Of a DNA stretch of 64,000 nt, positions 13,001 through 24,745 are shown piece by piece. Each line of letters starts with the position of its first letter. The first letter of the stretch is position 1. The translations under genes were made by a program, and so were the position numbers. Below the pieces are notes generated by a model. The model ran no database searches and was not told where the DNA came from. It saw only the letters and a list, made by a program, of their open reading frames with translations. Source of the stretch: Alligator mississippiensis. Lineage: Eukaryota > Chordata > Crocodylia > Alligatoridae. Location of the stretch: assembly GCF_030867095.1 (NCBI RefSeq), contig NC_081830.1:36935832-36999831 (forward strand), given 5' to 3'.

Positions 13001-15907
13001 CCCCACAGGGCTCCTGACAAACCCATGGACTGTAGCCTTGTGTGCTGTATTGTGTGCACAGGGTGGCCCACGGGCCAGGCAGGAGCAGCTCAAGGCCCCT
13101 GGAGCTTGTGGATCAGCCCTTTGTTAATCGTGTGGCCCACAAAGCCAAAACTGAGAGCACCACTGGTTTAGAAGCCTAGGATTTTAATACCACTATTGAA
13201 AATCTAGGCTGAGGAGCACTAATAAGACTGTTGAACTAGTTTTACTTTACACATCAACATTCTCCAGTGGTGTCCCCCAGAGATCAGTGCTTGGAGCCAC
13301 ATTCTTTAACATATTTATTAATGACTAAGATGGGGGGGTGGAAAGCTCAGTGATAAAGTTTGCTGTGGGGAAATGCAGGCACATCAGAGGAATAGGGTAA
13401 GAATCTAGGATGACCTTGCAGACTGGTTTTATGGGCAGAGAACGATCAGATGAGGTTTAACAGGCAGAAGTGCAGGGTTCTTCATCTGGGTAGGAAGAAC
13501 CTTCACCTCGACTACAGGATGGGTGGTGGTCCACTGGCTGGCATAGCAGCTGTGCCTCAGGGCTGTGCTCGAGGCTGTGCTTCCGGTGCGTGGGGGCTAT
13601 GCTCGGGGCAGGCAGTGGCGGCGCTGGGAGAGGGCTATGGGGGGGCTGCAACCTCCCTAAATTTCCCTAAATTTTGCCATAGCCCCCTCCCAGTGCCACT
13701 GCCTGCCCCAAGCTCAGCCCCCACGTGCCAGGAAGAGCCTGGCGCAGCCCCAGCCCACAGCTGCAGCCCATCCTGCCCCCACGCAGATCCAGGGGCACGT
13801 GGCCCCCGCATGAGCTGTGGCTCCATCCCTTCCCTGACTGGGCAGTGCCTGCCCCAGCCCCACTCCCTCCCTCACTGCAGGAGCCTTGATCTGACCCTGT
13901 GCCCCTTCCCTCCGTCCTCTCCTTCCACCACAACAGACTTACCAGCCGCATGCAGCTGTATCAAAAATCGGATTAGTATCGGCTGATATGCCTCCTTAAA
14001 TATCAACTGTTGGCATCGGCCCCCAGAATTTCTATCGGTGCACCTCTACTGATTTGATTAATTTTTAAGCAAAATGAACTGTAAAGGAATATTTGGACTG
14101 CCGCCTACCTCCATTGCAGCACATGAAGTCAAGCTCAGCTATGTTAACCAGGAGTCTGAGGTAATTTTGCCGTCAGCCACCAGGCAGTTTTTTTGCATTT
14201 ATTCTGCTGACCTTGAGAGAGCAGTCTGTGCAGTTATCTAAATGCAGATTCTGCAGGAACAATAAGTGGTTAAAATGCTGCTCAAACCTTACTCTCAAAA
14301 CTCAGTAGTGTAGGGTGTCTGTTGCAACAAGGCATTGCCAATTAGTCACTGACCTGAGTTAATTTTTGTTTTCCCTTTTTCTTCTCTATCTCCATGTCTT
14401 TTCTAATGTCCTCCTTTGTTCTCCATTTCAAAAAGTAGCATTCACCTTTCTTAAGGTCATCTTCTGTCCTTTGTTCTTTCTGCCCTATTCCCTTCCCTCT
14501 AAAGTTTCCCTAACATCTAATCTGCACATGATGTTTCCTCACCTCCCTATCACCAGCATTAACCCTTCCTAACCCATCTGTTGATTCTGTTTAGGTGGTG
14601 AAGCAAATGCTGTTTCCTTACACTTTTATTTTCCTTTTTTTACTCCTTGCAGTGCATAGCATTTCTATTAGACGGAGATGAACGCAGCTCATGGCAGTGC
14701 TTTACCAGGATATCATAGATAGAAGCATAGAATCATAGAAAATTAGGATTGGAAGGGACCTCAAGATGTCATCTAGTCCAACCCCCTGCTCAAAGCAGGA
14801 CCAGCCCCAACTAGATCATCCCAGCCAAGGCTTTGTCGAGCCTGGTCTTAAAAACTTCCAAGGATGGAGATTCCACAACTTATCTTGGTAACCTGTTCCA
14901 GGGTTTTACTATCCTCCTGGTGGAAGAGATACTAGGAAAAATCTAATCTAAACTTCTCTTGCTGCAACTTGAGCCCATTGCTCCTTGTTCTGTCATCTGT
15001 CATCATTGAGAACAGTCCAGCTGCATCCTCTTTGGAACCCCCCTTTAGGTAGTTGAAGGCTGCTATTAAATCCCCCTTCAATCTTCTCTTCTCCAGACTG
15101 AATAAGCCTAGTACCCTCAGTTTCTCCTCATAAATCCTGTACCCCAGCTCCCTCACCATTTTCACTTTCTTCCACTGGACTCTCTCCCATTTGTCTACAT
15201 CCTTTCTGTAGTGGGGGGCCCAAAAGTGGACAGAGTACTCCAGATATGTGTATTTTGAAAGCAAGAAAATCTAATTTTTAGGCAAAAATGTATTGGGGTT
15301 AGTACGAATAAGTCTGTATGGGCTAGGGTTTTGGAGCAGGAAAGACTTGTTACACATAGGTCTGTTTGTAGTGGTGACTCCCAGTAAACAATGGAGGGGC
15401 TCCTACTCTTTGTATACAAAGACACTCTTGAAGGTCCCATTTTACTATTACTTAACATACAGCTCAAAATTCAGTCTGCTTAATCAGTGTCCTATAATAT
15501 TTTTCTCTTCTGTTCATTTAAGTAATTAATTGACTAGGATCCTTGAGGTTTAAATGCTCAGTACTGCAGTCATTGGAGTTTTTGGAACGTGCATGTAATC
15601 TATATTCTTTATTGCCTGATTTTACATCAAAGTTCCCTATGTCCATTAGGGCAAATTTCTACTTTTTTGAAGAAAATAGGTGGTTGTTAGTGTCCTTTAA
15701 AATGTATTTTAATATTAACTAGTACTTCTCTGCATTTCTTTGCAGGCTCTTGTGAAACACGTCCAGTCAAAAGGATACCCCAATGAACGTTTTGAACTCC
15801 TTACCAACTTCCCTCGGAGGAAGCTTTCTCATCTGGACTATGATATCACATTACAGGAGGCAGGCCTATGTCCTCAAGAGACTGTTTTTGTGCAAGAAAG
15901 GAATTAG
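6913..15907 (+). CDS. UBXN7: UBXN7, UBX domain protein 7 (C-terminal 333 codons, six exons; 5' end outside window)
   Basis: UBXN7 links the AAA-ATPase p97/VCP to ubiquitinated substrates of cullin-RING ligases, such as HIF1A, in nucleus and cytosol. Coding exons are 6913-7059, 7431-7521, 8833-8960, 10802-11195, 11898-11977 and 15746-15907, all with GT/AG borders and matching phases. In order they give the UAS (thioredoxin-like) domain, a ubiquitin-interacting motif (LEAAIRASLQE), an acidic serine-rich linker, and a C-terminal UBX domain with the TNFPRR p97-binding loop, ending in FVQERN. I recognise the sequence from the human protein, which is 489 residues; the 333 visible residues imply that about 155 N-terminal residues with the UBA domain lie upstream. 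I found no matching exon in 1-6912. The reading frame is unbroken, so the gene looks functional. Confidence 0.97.
7431..7521 (+). CDS. UBXN7: UBXN7 exon: second half of UAS domain
   Basis: This 91-bp exon lies between a TTCTGTAG acceptor and a GGTAGG donor. It encodes VYHDSEEGQRYIQFYK through SILDPRTG and leaves phase 1, which fits the next exon exactly. It completes the UAS fold core. Confidence 0.96.
8833..8960 (+). CDS. UBXN7: UBXN7 exon: end of UAS domain
   Basis: This 128-bp exon encodes GQKLVEWHQLDVSSFLDQ and continues to a PPQKCSRS end just before a GTAAGT donor. Entry phase 1 matches the donor at 7521. The open frame on the opposite strand at this place is a shadow. Confidence 0.95.
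8961..10801. other. UBXN7: UBXN7 intron with simple repeats
   Basis: Intron between the third and fourth visible exons. It has an A run near 9440, T run near 9540 and CT run at 9839-9852, and no exon. Minus-strand open frames here lack any family resemblance. Confidence 0.6.
10802..11195 (+). CDS. UBXN7: UBXN7 exon: UIM and acidic linker
   Basis: This 394-bp exon starts ESLIDASEDSQLEAAIRASL, a ubiquitin-interacting motif. An acidic serine-rich linker follows (DEESESELFSGSEEF and a run of Glu), then a basic patch (KSRKSPHKDLGYKKEE). The open frame runs further left and right, but the TTGGACAG acceptor and the GGTGAG donor define the exon. The linker between the acidic part and the UBX domain differs most from the human protein, as expected for disordered sequence. 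Confidence 0.95.
11898..11977 (+). CDS. UBXN7: UBXN7 exon: start of UBX domain
   Basis: This 80-bp exon encodes GPKAHLMLRYPDGKREQISL followed by PEQAKLL, the first beta strands of the ubiquitin-like UBX domain. It is too short to stand out as an open frame. The phase-1 entry and the GTGAGT donor both fit. Confidence 0.95.
12280..12390 (-). repeat. MIR-like SINE remnant
   Basis: GAAACTGAATCAGAAAG, TTGCCCAAGGTCAGGGAGC and TCCTGATTCCTGGGTCT in this order match the core and tail of a MIR (CORE-SINE) on the minus strand. Confidence 0.55.
12955..13165. mobile_element. hAT-type MITE, 211 bp
   Basis: Starts CAGGGATGCTCAGACC; reads inward from the right as CAGTGGTGCTCTCAG. Flanks TTCTAGAG and GTTTAGAA agree at 5 of 8 bases and both keep TA at positions 4-5. 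The inside has the TGGCCCAC...GTGGCCCACAAAG type seen in reptile hAT elements. Confidence 0.6.
13260..13545 (+). mobile_element. CR1 LINE fragment (reverse transcriptase region)
   Basis: Plus-strand translation gives SGVPQRSVLGATFFNIFIND and further right FNRQKCRVLHLGRKNLH, the region around the RT active site and thumb of CR1. Both ends are lost; the right end joins a GC-rich fold-back element. Confidence 0.8.
13545..14048. mobile_element. GC-rich fold-back element with lopsided arms, hAT-like right end
   Basis: The right end, read inward, is TAGAGGTGCACCGATAG, a hAT-type terminus. Inside, GTGGGGGCTATGCTCGGGGC and further GC-rich sequence at 13590-13650 is the inverted copy of 13675-13730, with the centre near 13660. 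The right half is about 390 bp and the left about 115 bp, so the left terminus is missing where it meets the CR1 fragment. Confidence 0.65.
14716..15270 (-). mobile_element. CR1 LINE, 3' part
   Basis: The tail lies at the left (AGCATAGAATCATAGAAAAT). The minus-strand frame 15264-14932 gives CR1 ORF2 C-terminal sequence: YLEYSVHFWAPHYRKDVDKW, GLFSLEKRRLKGDLIAAF. 5'-truncated inside a UBXN7 intron. Confidence 0.88.
15746..15907 (+). CDS. UBXN7: UBXN7 last coding exon: rest of UBX domain and stop
   Basis: After a TTTGCAG acceptor the exon encodes 53 codons from ALVKHVQSKGYPNERF to ETVFVQERN, then TAG. It contains the FPRR motif of the p97-binding loop. The final residues agree with the known C-terminus of the family, so the stop is the genuine end. 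Confidence 0.96.
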   Translation, partial: ALVKHVQSKGYPNERFELLTNFPRRKLSHLDYDITLQEAGLCPQETVFVQERN

Positions 15908-18900
15908 CACCATAGCCTGAGCTCTCTCCCAGCCTTCCTCTCCCCTCCTCTCTGCCCTTGATACCAACTCACAGAGTATGCAGTTGGGGTCATGCGAATG
16001 CAGAGCTGAAATTGGGCAGGCAGCCTTCTCCTAGTCCAGTGACCAAACAAGAATTCCAGAACAAATTTCCCTATCAGGCCAAGGGAAAGGCATCCTTCCT
16101 TCACGTTTTGGAACAAAAGGGTAATCTGTGCATCCATTATGTGGGGGTAGGAACAGCTGTAACAAGCAAAAATATTTAATGCTGCCACTCTTAAATCTGT
16201 TTTGTTTTATTGAGATATACGTGACAAAGCACTGAGTCATCTCCCTGCAGAGGGGGAATAATCTGGAGTAGGGATTTTTCCTTTTATTTTGGTTTTCTGC
16301 TCAGAAGTCTCCATTAACCTAATTTGTCCTGCCCTCTGCAGAACGCTGATTTGTGGAAAGGCTATGGGGTAAGGTGTGTTTGGGATAGCCTTTAAGGATT
16401 CAGCCCTGGACAGCGTATTAGATTACATAAGCGTCTCCCTCCCCCATTTCCCTACTCATCAAGTGACTTCTTGCTTTAAACATGGGTGTGCTGTCCCTGG
16501 ATTTGATGAAAACCCAACATATCTGATACAGTAATTGAATACTTAATGTGGAGCTAAGGTTTTCTCTTTTCTTTCACGAAACCTTATTAGGATAATTCTT
16601 ATTTTGCTTATCCTAACATGTTTCCATTTCCTTTTTTTCTTTCTTTTTTTTTCCTTGACAGAATTTTACTGGTTACGTTAGGTGGTAGGATATTGTAAGG
16701 TTCTCAAACTTGCTGGAAACTATTTGCCATCACAACTTTAAAATAGATCTGAGACTCTTTCCTTGGAAGGAATTCACCTTTTGCAGGACTCTTGGGCTAT
16801 CAGGAAGGGAAGTCCTAGTGCTGAGGTTCCTTTTGTTTTAAGTTTTACGAAACCCTTCTTGATGGGACTCTCTACCAACATAGAAGGCAGGCTGGCTTGA
16901 GCACTCCTGGCAGTTGGTGTGCGTGAAGTTCCATTTCCTGTCTGCATCTACAACGAGAGAGAGAGAATTACTTACTAATAAGTTTTAAAGCTTGTGTAAA
17001 GCAACAGTAATGGATTTGTCAGTACAATCTGTGTTTTCTCTCTCTCTAAATTATAGCAGCCGGTACCAGAAGCCAGGCAGGTGTTGTGGCTAAATTGTCA
17101 ACTAACTAAGCATAATGCAATATACAGGACAGTGCAGCTCAGTCAGTTTTTCACCATATAATGTTCATTCTCCTAGAAGCTTTGCCTGGAGTGTAAGCTG
17201 GTGGTCAGTCACTGCTCAAGGATTTGTGGTGGACAACATAGTGAGATAAAATTTTTTACATATCCTTCTACAGACATTACTATTGAAGCCAGGTGCTCAT
17301 TTTGTTTTCTGCACTTACATCAAGCAACTTATTTTCCTGTATGATATATAAGCAGGCCAAAGTCAGGCCCTGCTAGGACTGTCAATTTGCTTGACAGAAG
17401 ATTAGGCCTTCTCTACAAGTTAATTCCACTATGGTTTGTCAGGAAACATTAGTGGTGTTATAGCATCAGGGAAATGGAATATTCTTTTCTCTCTAGGAAA
17501 TAACTTGCCAGCATAAATTGATCATACAGTTAGGCATATACCATGGGATAGCACAGTGCTTTTGCCTTTAAATTCACTCAAGGCTCCATATAGACTGTAG
17601 CATTAAAGAATCATGCATGAGAGATCATGGGGGTTATTCACAAGAAATAAACTGCAGCCTAATTGTCCTCTCCCCCAAAAAACCGTTAGAGTTTTTTGTA
17701 TAATAATGAATTATATAAATATTTAAATATATAAGACTTTCTGAATGCACTTAGTCGAAATGTATGAAGTGCATTCAGTGATACCACTGTGCATTCTGCT
17801 ACAGGATATTTAGTTGTGAAAACCAATCTTGATGGCCATTTTGTGGTCAGTGCGCTGAGTCACTTCCAAGGTGACACGTTGGGATTCATACCTAATCACT
17901 CATCAGTATCAGAATTATTCTTGTAGGCTACCCCCCAGTTGCATTAATGAGTAAGAGAACTTCAAGAACCCAAATTAAAAAGGGATGTGTTGTTTGAGGA
18001 TAAAGGGACAGTAGTTTCTGTAAAATGGAGGATCATCTGGATTTGAGAATAAAAGACCACAAAAATATTAACTTGGATGTTTGGATGTGCTAGGGAGAGG
18101 TAAATGCCTAACATTTAGTTTTAAAAGTTGCATTTTCTGAGGTTTCAGGGGTCTGAAATGATTGGCCGCGAACTTAATTTGCTCAAAGCTATCTTGTTTC
18201 TCCCTAGTTGGTTAATTTGTCTTTGAAGAAGTTGAGGAAGGGTACAAGAACACCAAGACTCACGTCTAGTTTCTGTGCATGGCTGGGCTTTCTTGCCTGC
18301 CAAATTGTTCAAGGTTGTAAACTTTATGAATGTCTCCTGATGCCCTATGAAACACTTCAGGGAGCTTTGGCAGTTCCTCTAGCTTTGGGGTTCTGGCTAC
18401 ATGGCTAGGGTCACTCACTATTCAAAGCAATATTCTGATTGGTCAGTTGTTCTCGTGGCCCACATCCACCCAGTGGTGAGCGGCAGGGATCTTGCTAAAG
18501 CATTGGTCTTTTGCATTTAATGAGTACAAAGGAACTCTTCCAAAGCCCATGTTTAATGAAAATCTGGCTTCGGTTGCAAGGCAGCCAAAGGCCAGCAAAA
18601 ATCATATGACATTCTTTGACTCATCCATAGGGAGCTCATCTCTCTTATACTGATTATCTCAATATCAGAAAACTGAATTGAGAGTCTTGAACCGGTTCTT
18701 AATTCAGGTTTGTGTTAAAAGCAGTTTGGTCACTTTTTTACAAGAGAGCACATGTTACAGCCATTGAGTTCTCAGTGTAGCTCGTGAATACCAGAAAGAA
18801 TTCTCATGAGGTCAGTTGATGCTGTTTCTTAATTTCACTGGAAAGGCTACTGTTGGGAAATGCTTTCTCTTCAACCCTCTGAACCAGAATATGCCATTTG

Positions 18901-21900
18901 GCAGCCCTGGCCTTTGCAGGCCTAAGAAATAGGATGAGATGCATCCTGTAATGCACTGCAACAGCTGTGACAGGCCTGTAACCTCTGCCAGGTTGGCTGT
19001 TTACCTCACTGTATGAGGAAGGTGTGTTAAGTGGTCTTTGTCACAGCTGTATCTCAGCCTCAGTATCTTGAAACAGGTTATTTTGGAATAGAATAGAGGG
19101 GGAAAGGTCTCAAGTTTGAATCGTTTGTGGGCTAGCAAAGCAAATGTGACTTGGCAGTGGTCTTGTGTAATGTCCCATGTAAACTGTTCGTTCTCACTTG
19201 TCTATTTACTTCCTAGGTTAGTTATGAGGTGTCCTAGGGAGTAGAGAGATGTACATGTGCCATGGGGAGTTGGTATCCTAGGCTGATACCGGATTGAATA
19301 GCTATGTCTGTTCTCTTGATTAACATTTCAAACTCTTATGCTTTGCAGCCAAGGAGCAACTACTTAAAGATGTTTTCCTCCCATACCATTAATTTTATTT
19401 TGCTCTCTCTTAGTTGATTCCTTGAAAATAAATCATGTATATCATAGTTAATTGTGACTAGGAGTAGCCAAAGTGTCCCTTCAAAAGTATAAGAAATGGA
19501 GCAATGGTTTGAAAGCTCATGTGGGTACATCTGCGTCTCCCAAGTCACTGGGAGTCCTGACCTGCTTGTCCTTCACTATCCTGGAAATTAGTGTGTTATT
19601 ATATCAAGGCTTATACTAAAGTAAGCTGACTAGCAGCTTCACCGAAACCATGGTCTACTGGCCTCCAGTAGGTAGTTGAGGTCTGATCAAAAGCCACAAA
19701 GAGCCATGCCCATTGACAACAGAAGGCTTTGAATCACGGTCTAAGATATTTACACTCCCTCCCATCTTCAGCTTTATTTTTTATTATTGTACTCCCTGGG
19801 GAGTCATCAGATTTGATCTTACATTTTTAATTTTATATAAAGTAGCCTTCTTGTCTTTTTTTTAAATATTAGCAAATTAATGGTGATACAATAGGGTTTC
19901 CAAAGATGTCACTTCTGTTAGAAGCTGATTAGACAGTTTGCATCAAAATGATTTCCAAAAGTAACCACATCTGAACCTGCTTTACAAAGAGTGACATTTA
20001 ATCTAAGAAAATGGAAAGTGTCTGTATTGTGTTAATACTTGAGTTTTCTTAAATAATCCCAAATGTAGGATTATCATGGTTTACATGACTGCTAGACACT
20101 TAATGAAGCACACTTGTATGAGAAACTGCTACAGTTCTTAAAATGAACAGCTGGAACAAAAACATAACTTCTACACAGCCCTCTTTTTATATGTATTTTT
20201 CGTTCAGGAGATTTTTTTTCACATAGTTGCACAGGGTACACTTTAAAATGTGACTTAGTCTGAAATCCTGTGACTATCATGTCTTGATTCTTCTTGTTGC
20301 TTCCTTGTCGCATTCACGTTACAAAAGTTGGAAAGAGCCACATGATTGACAGTCTGCTTAGAACATAGCTCAATTTTCCGATTCTGGAATCTTAAATCCA
20401 GATTGCTCCTGAGCCCCATCTGTCTGGCTGCTGAGAACTCACTTTTGTTGTTAAACAGACTCAGCATGATATACATAGGTGCCTTTGCCTTTGCAGTTCT
20501 GGTGACTTTCCCTGTAGAGCCAGGAAACAGAATTGTGTATGTAGCTGTGTGTTGCAGGTCAGCTCATTACCAGTTGTTGCCCTGTTACTGTGGGAGCCAT
20601 GTGACTTCTAGGTCAGTTCATACAACTAATTAGTGAAATTGCTGATTAGAATATAACCCTACTCATTTGGCATCAGAAATCTGGTTTTATGCTTGTCAAG
20701 TTTGCTCTTTATAGTTGGAGTAGTGATTTCATCAGTACCAAAGAACCATGCCAGCGCTTGTGAATGTATGGGTATGCTTTGGATGTGTTAGGTAGGAAGG
20801 CTAACAGGCTTCCATCACTTGAAGATTGGGTACTCGTTGTAACAGTGTGTTAACACTTGTGATTGTGCTCATTCTTTTTTTTTTTTAATAAACCCTTTTT
20901 TCTGTTCTTTATGTAAAAACTAGAACTGTTAATAAAATAACTGAAAACTGGGCCACATTTTTACCCACACAAATAAGCTGGGTGAGCCTAGATGAGTTGG
21001 AAATCCCATCAATTTCCCTGTTCTAATTCCATTTTTCCAGGTAATGAAAACATTTTGACCAATGTCTATTAAAATCTGCGTACACTACTGTTACAGTTAT
21101 TCTGGGTGGATGATCTTGCAAGTGTTCTCTCTTGTATGGCAGGAGTGCTAGATTTTATTCTATTTATGCTTTGCTGTTTTAATCTTGAGCCTGTGAGGTT
21201 AATGGGCATGGAGGAGAACTTTATTCCAATCTCTCCTTAACTGTGAGATCACTTAGTGGCTATTCCTGCCCAATAAAAGTAGCTGTACTGGAGAATGTGA
21301 CAGCTGGTAATACTGTCCTGTGCCTCATGTTGCATCCATTTTACCCTCTAGCTTCACACCCACACCTACCCCCTAGTTAGGGAAGTTCTGGGCTCCACTG
21401 TCAGTTTCATTAATTCATGAAGTACATCATCAGTACAGAGGAAAGCAATCCTGTCATTGATGAGTGTTTAAAGGTGCTGGGACTTTTTGAGTCTTGGGAA
21501 GATGGTAAGAAATATCTGAAGGAGAGGAGGGGATGAGGTGCTATTTTATAGAACAGCTTTAAATGAAGAAAATTTGGGTAACATGGTTTGAGAAGTGTGG
21601 TGTCTAACCAGGGACACAGCACATTCCAATACAATAAGTTGACTTCTTAGGGGGTTTTCTCCTCCTATTGAACTAAGCTTTCAGCTGTATGAAATTGTGA
21701 CTTGGCTTGTCATTTTGTACAGTTGTCATTCTCTTAATGATGATGCAATTCAGTATGGGAAGAAGAGGAGGAGGAGAAATCTTTGGAAGATTTCAACTCA
21801 CTGTGCTGGGAGGGACCAAACTCAAGGAAACCTCTGATCTATATATACACAACTGCTGCATTTTTTTATAAATATATGTAAATGTCCTATTGTAATATTT

Positions 21901-21930
21901 GATCCTGGAAATAAACTGTTTTCAATAGCT
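15908..21930 (+). other. UBXN7: UBXN7 3' untranslated region (inferred)
   Basis: About 6 kb follow the UBXN7 stop without a recognisable interspersed repeat, although the introns and the intergenic DNA around it are full of CR1 and hAT copies. Candidate poly(A) signals (AATAAA) lie at 20887, 20931 and 21910; the last sits in an AT-rich context typical of a distal 3' end. Repeat exclusion over such a length fits a long 3' UTR under selection. The exact end is inferred; transcript data are needed. Confidence 0.6.
21910..21915 (+). terminator. UBXN7: Candidate distal poly(A) signal of UBXN7
   Basis: An AATAAA hexamer in a TA-rich stretch (GGAAATAAACTG) is followed within 30 bases by T-rich sequence that could serve as the downstream element. 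Earlier AATAAA hexamers at 20887 and 20931 could give a shorter UTR. Confidence 0.5.
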
Positions 21931-22949
21931 TTTTTATCTCTTGTTTTTAAATGGGAGTGATGTATCGCCTGGAGGCATATGAGAAGCTTCTGAATTTTTT
22001 CATGAAGGCAAAAAGCTGTACATTGAGAGTTAAGTCCTGTGTTGGTGTATTAAGATCTTTTTCTTTTAAGAGGTGGTAAAAGGGTTGTATTTCAAAAAGA
22101 GAATGAATCGTTATGTCCTTGCTTACTTTCCTTTGCTAATTTCCTGTGGATGTTGGGTGTTGAGTAGTTCAAGAGGAGATTTGTTAAATTCGTGTAACTT
22201 TTAGTGAAGCAGCACCAGCAGCTTATTTTCTGGTATAAGACACAGGGACCCAATGTTTAATATTACGTTAATGCTTCCTTTCTGCCTCTCAATAGCTTTA
22301 AGGGTCTTTTACCAAGTACATGTAAGCACAATCATATTTCACTCAAAAGGGACAGTCCAAGTGGCTGTGGCTTGAAGCAGCAAGTTGCCCACAATCTAAA
22401 CAAGTAGTTGATGGCATGCACAGGATTCAAACTTGACTATCACAGTGGGCCTAATAATAAGCACACACACTTTCCTTCTGACTTCAGTACAAAAAACTGA
22501 GTTCATTGGAGTAATTCTTGTTTACAACAGCAGCTACTCTACCTCATAAAACATTTCAGTCCATTCTAGATTTTGCAGCTATCTTCAATCCCTGACAAAT
22601 GCAACTGCGAGGAATTGCCTAAGGTTTCTAGGACACATAGTATGGAATTCAGCACCCCAGTTATCTGCAGAAATAGTTGAAGTCTACAAACATCCATTAG
22701 ATATACCAGTCCATGTATCTGTTCAAATTTCTGGCACCCTTAGATGAGGGATGTGGGGGAAACGACCATTATTTGAAAGAGGTCCATGATGTTCTTCTGC
22801 TCACAGAAAAATTGTTAATGGATGCATCCACTGAAGGAGTGGGAGCACACCTAGAAGTCAGGAAGGCATAATGCTGTGGACCAACCTGGTGTCTATACTT
22901 CATGTAAAAATACTGCAATTGACATTTGATGCATCTAGTGTGCCAGGTT

Positions 22950-24120
22950 CATAGATTCATAGATGCTAGGGTCGGAAGGGACCTCAATAGATCATCGAGT
23001 CCAACCCCCTGCATAGGCAGGAAAGAGTGCTGGGTCTAGATGACCCCAGCTAGATGCTTATCTAACCTCCTCTTGAAGACCCCCAGGGTAGGGGAGAGCA
23101 CCACCTCCCTTGGGAGCCCGTTCCAGACCATGGCCACTCTAACTGTGAAGAAGTTCTTCCTAATGTCCAATCTAAATCTGCTCTCTGCTAGCTTGTGGCC
23201 ATTATTTCTTGTAACCCCCAGGGGTGCCTTGGTGAATAAAAACTCTCTAATTCCCTTCTGTGCCCCCGTGACGAACTTATAGGCAGCCACAAGGTCACCT
23301 CTCAACCTTCTCTTGCGGAGGCTGAAAAGATCCAGTTTCTCTAGTCTCTCCTCGTAGGGCTTGGTCTGCAGGCCCTTAACCATATGAGTGGCCCTTCTCT
23401 GGACCCTCTCCAGGTTATTCACATCCCTCTTGAAGTGCGGTGCCCGGAATTGCACGCAGTACTCCAACTGCGGTCTGACCAGCGCCCGATAGAGGGGAAG
23501 TATCACCTCCTTGGATCTATTCGTCATGCATCTGCTGATGCACGATAAAGTGCCATTGTCTTTTCTGATGGCTTCGTCACACTGCCGACTCATGTTCATC
23601 TTGGAGTCCACTAGAACTCCAAGATCCCTTTCCACTTCTGTGCCACCCAGCAGGTCATTTCCTAGGCAGTAGGTGTGCTGGACATTTTTCCTCCCTAGGT
23701 GCAGCACTTTGCATTTCTCCTTGTTGAACTGCATTCTGTTGTTTTCTGCCCACTTGTCCAACCTGTCCAGGTCTGCCTGCAGCTGTTCCCTGCCCTCCGG
23801 CGTGTCCACTTCTCCCCATAGCTTTGTGTCATTCGCAAACTTGGACAGAGTACATTTCACTCCCTCGTCCAAGTTGCTGATGAAGACATTGAAGAGTATC
23901 GGTCCAAGGACCGAGCCCTGCGGGACCCCACTGCCCACACCTTTCCAGGTCGAAACCGACCCATCCACCACGACTCTCTGGGTGCAACCCTCCAGGCAAT
24001 TGCCACCCACCGGACTGTGTAGTCATCCACGTCACAGCCTCTTAACTTGTTCACCAGTATGGGGTGGGATACTGTATCGAAGGCCTTCCTGAAGTCTAAG
24101 TATACGACCTCCACCCCTCC
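22950..24120 (-). mobile_element. CR1 LINE, well-preserved 3' part with most of the RT domain
   Basis: The 3' tail is at the left (TTCATAGATTCATAGATGC). The minus-strand frame 24010-23036 (324 codons) holds [40 protein letters not shown] and the CR1 C-terminus; catalytic FADD reads FAND. The frame 24114-23857 holds VVYLDFRKAFDTVSHPILVN. The two overlap with a one-base frame change near 24000. It looks young compared with the other CR1 copies but is 5'-truncated. Confidence 0.93.
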
Positions 24121-24287
24121 TCCCTAGGTGTTCTTCCCTTACTTCACAAACCAGACCCTGCAGATTGTGATCTATGTTTTATGTCAGCAGGTGGTATGAT
24201 ACCGCTTCCATATGTCCAGAGGCTATACAGTTGTGGAACTTTTGTATCTGGAACAGCATAATTTACAAAGCCTTGTGGCTTGTGGGA

Positions 24288-24720
24288 ATGTAGTTGAGGG
24301 ACCTCCTAGGTCATTGTATCCAGTCCCCTGCTGTCACAGACAAGGGAGCTAGAAAAGATCTCGTGAGGACATCTAGCTCATTCTTCTTCCCCAAAGCAGA
24401 ATCAGTTTATAACCAAACCATTCCTGACTACTTGTTCAACCTGTCTTTAAAATCCTCCAGTGATGGAGCTTGCACATCCTCCCTAGTTAGTATCTAGTGT
24501 TTAGTTATCCTTAGATTTAGAAAGGTTTTTTTCCCCTAATTCTTAGCTAAACAACTTTGCTGAACTTTAAGCCTATTACTATGTCCTGTTCCCAGTGAAC
24601 ATGGATTTGTTACCTTCATCTTTGCAAAAGATTATGACATTTTCCCTCGGTCTTCTCTAGACCAAGCAAACCTTTTTTTTTTCCCCAGTACAGTATTTTT
24701 TCATAAGTCATACTCCCTAG
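24288..24720 (-). mobile_element. Old CR1 LINE, 3' part
   Basis: GAGGGACCTCCTAGGTCATTGTATCCAG-like sequence followed by CCATTCCTGACTACTTG and CCCAGTGAACATGGA marks an old diverged CR1 on the minus strand. A hAT MITE follows directly at 24746, and CR1-like sequence resumes at about 25235, so one old copy may have been split. Confidence 0.65.
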
Positions 24721-24745
24721 ATGAATGGTTATTGGTTTTTTAGAC

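Larger units (their letters stand above)
15908..22949. other. 7-kb stretch free of recognisable transposons
   Basis: Contains the inferred UBXN7 3' UTR and about 1 kb beyond it. Open frames of 60-95 codons (for example 20346-20633) have no recognisable homology. No RNA gene seen. Confidence 0.5.

Noticed and set aside
13450-13986. 178-codon open frame
   Set aside because: Begins in a CR1 fragment and continues into a GC-rich fold-back element.
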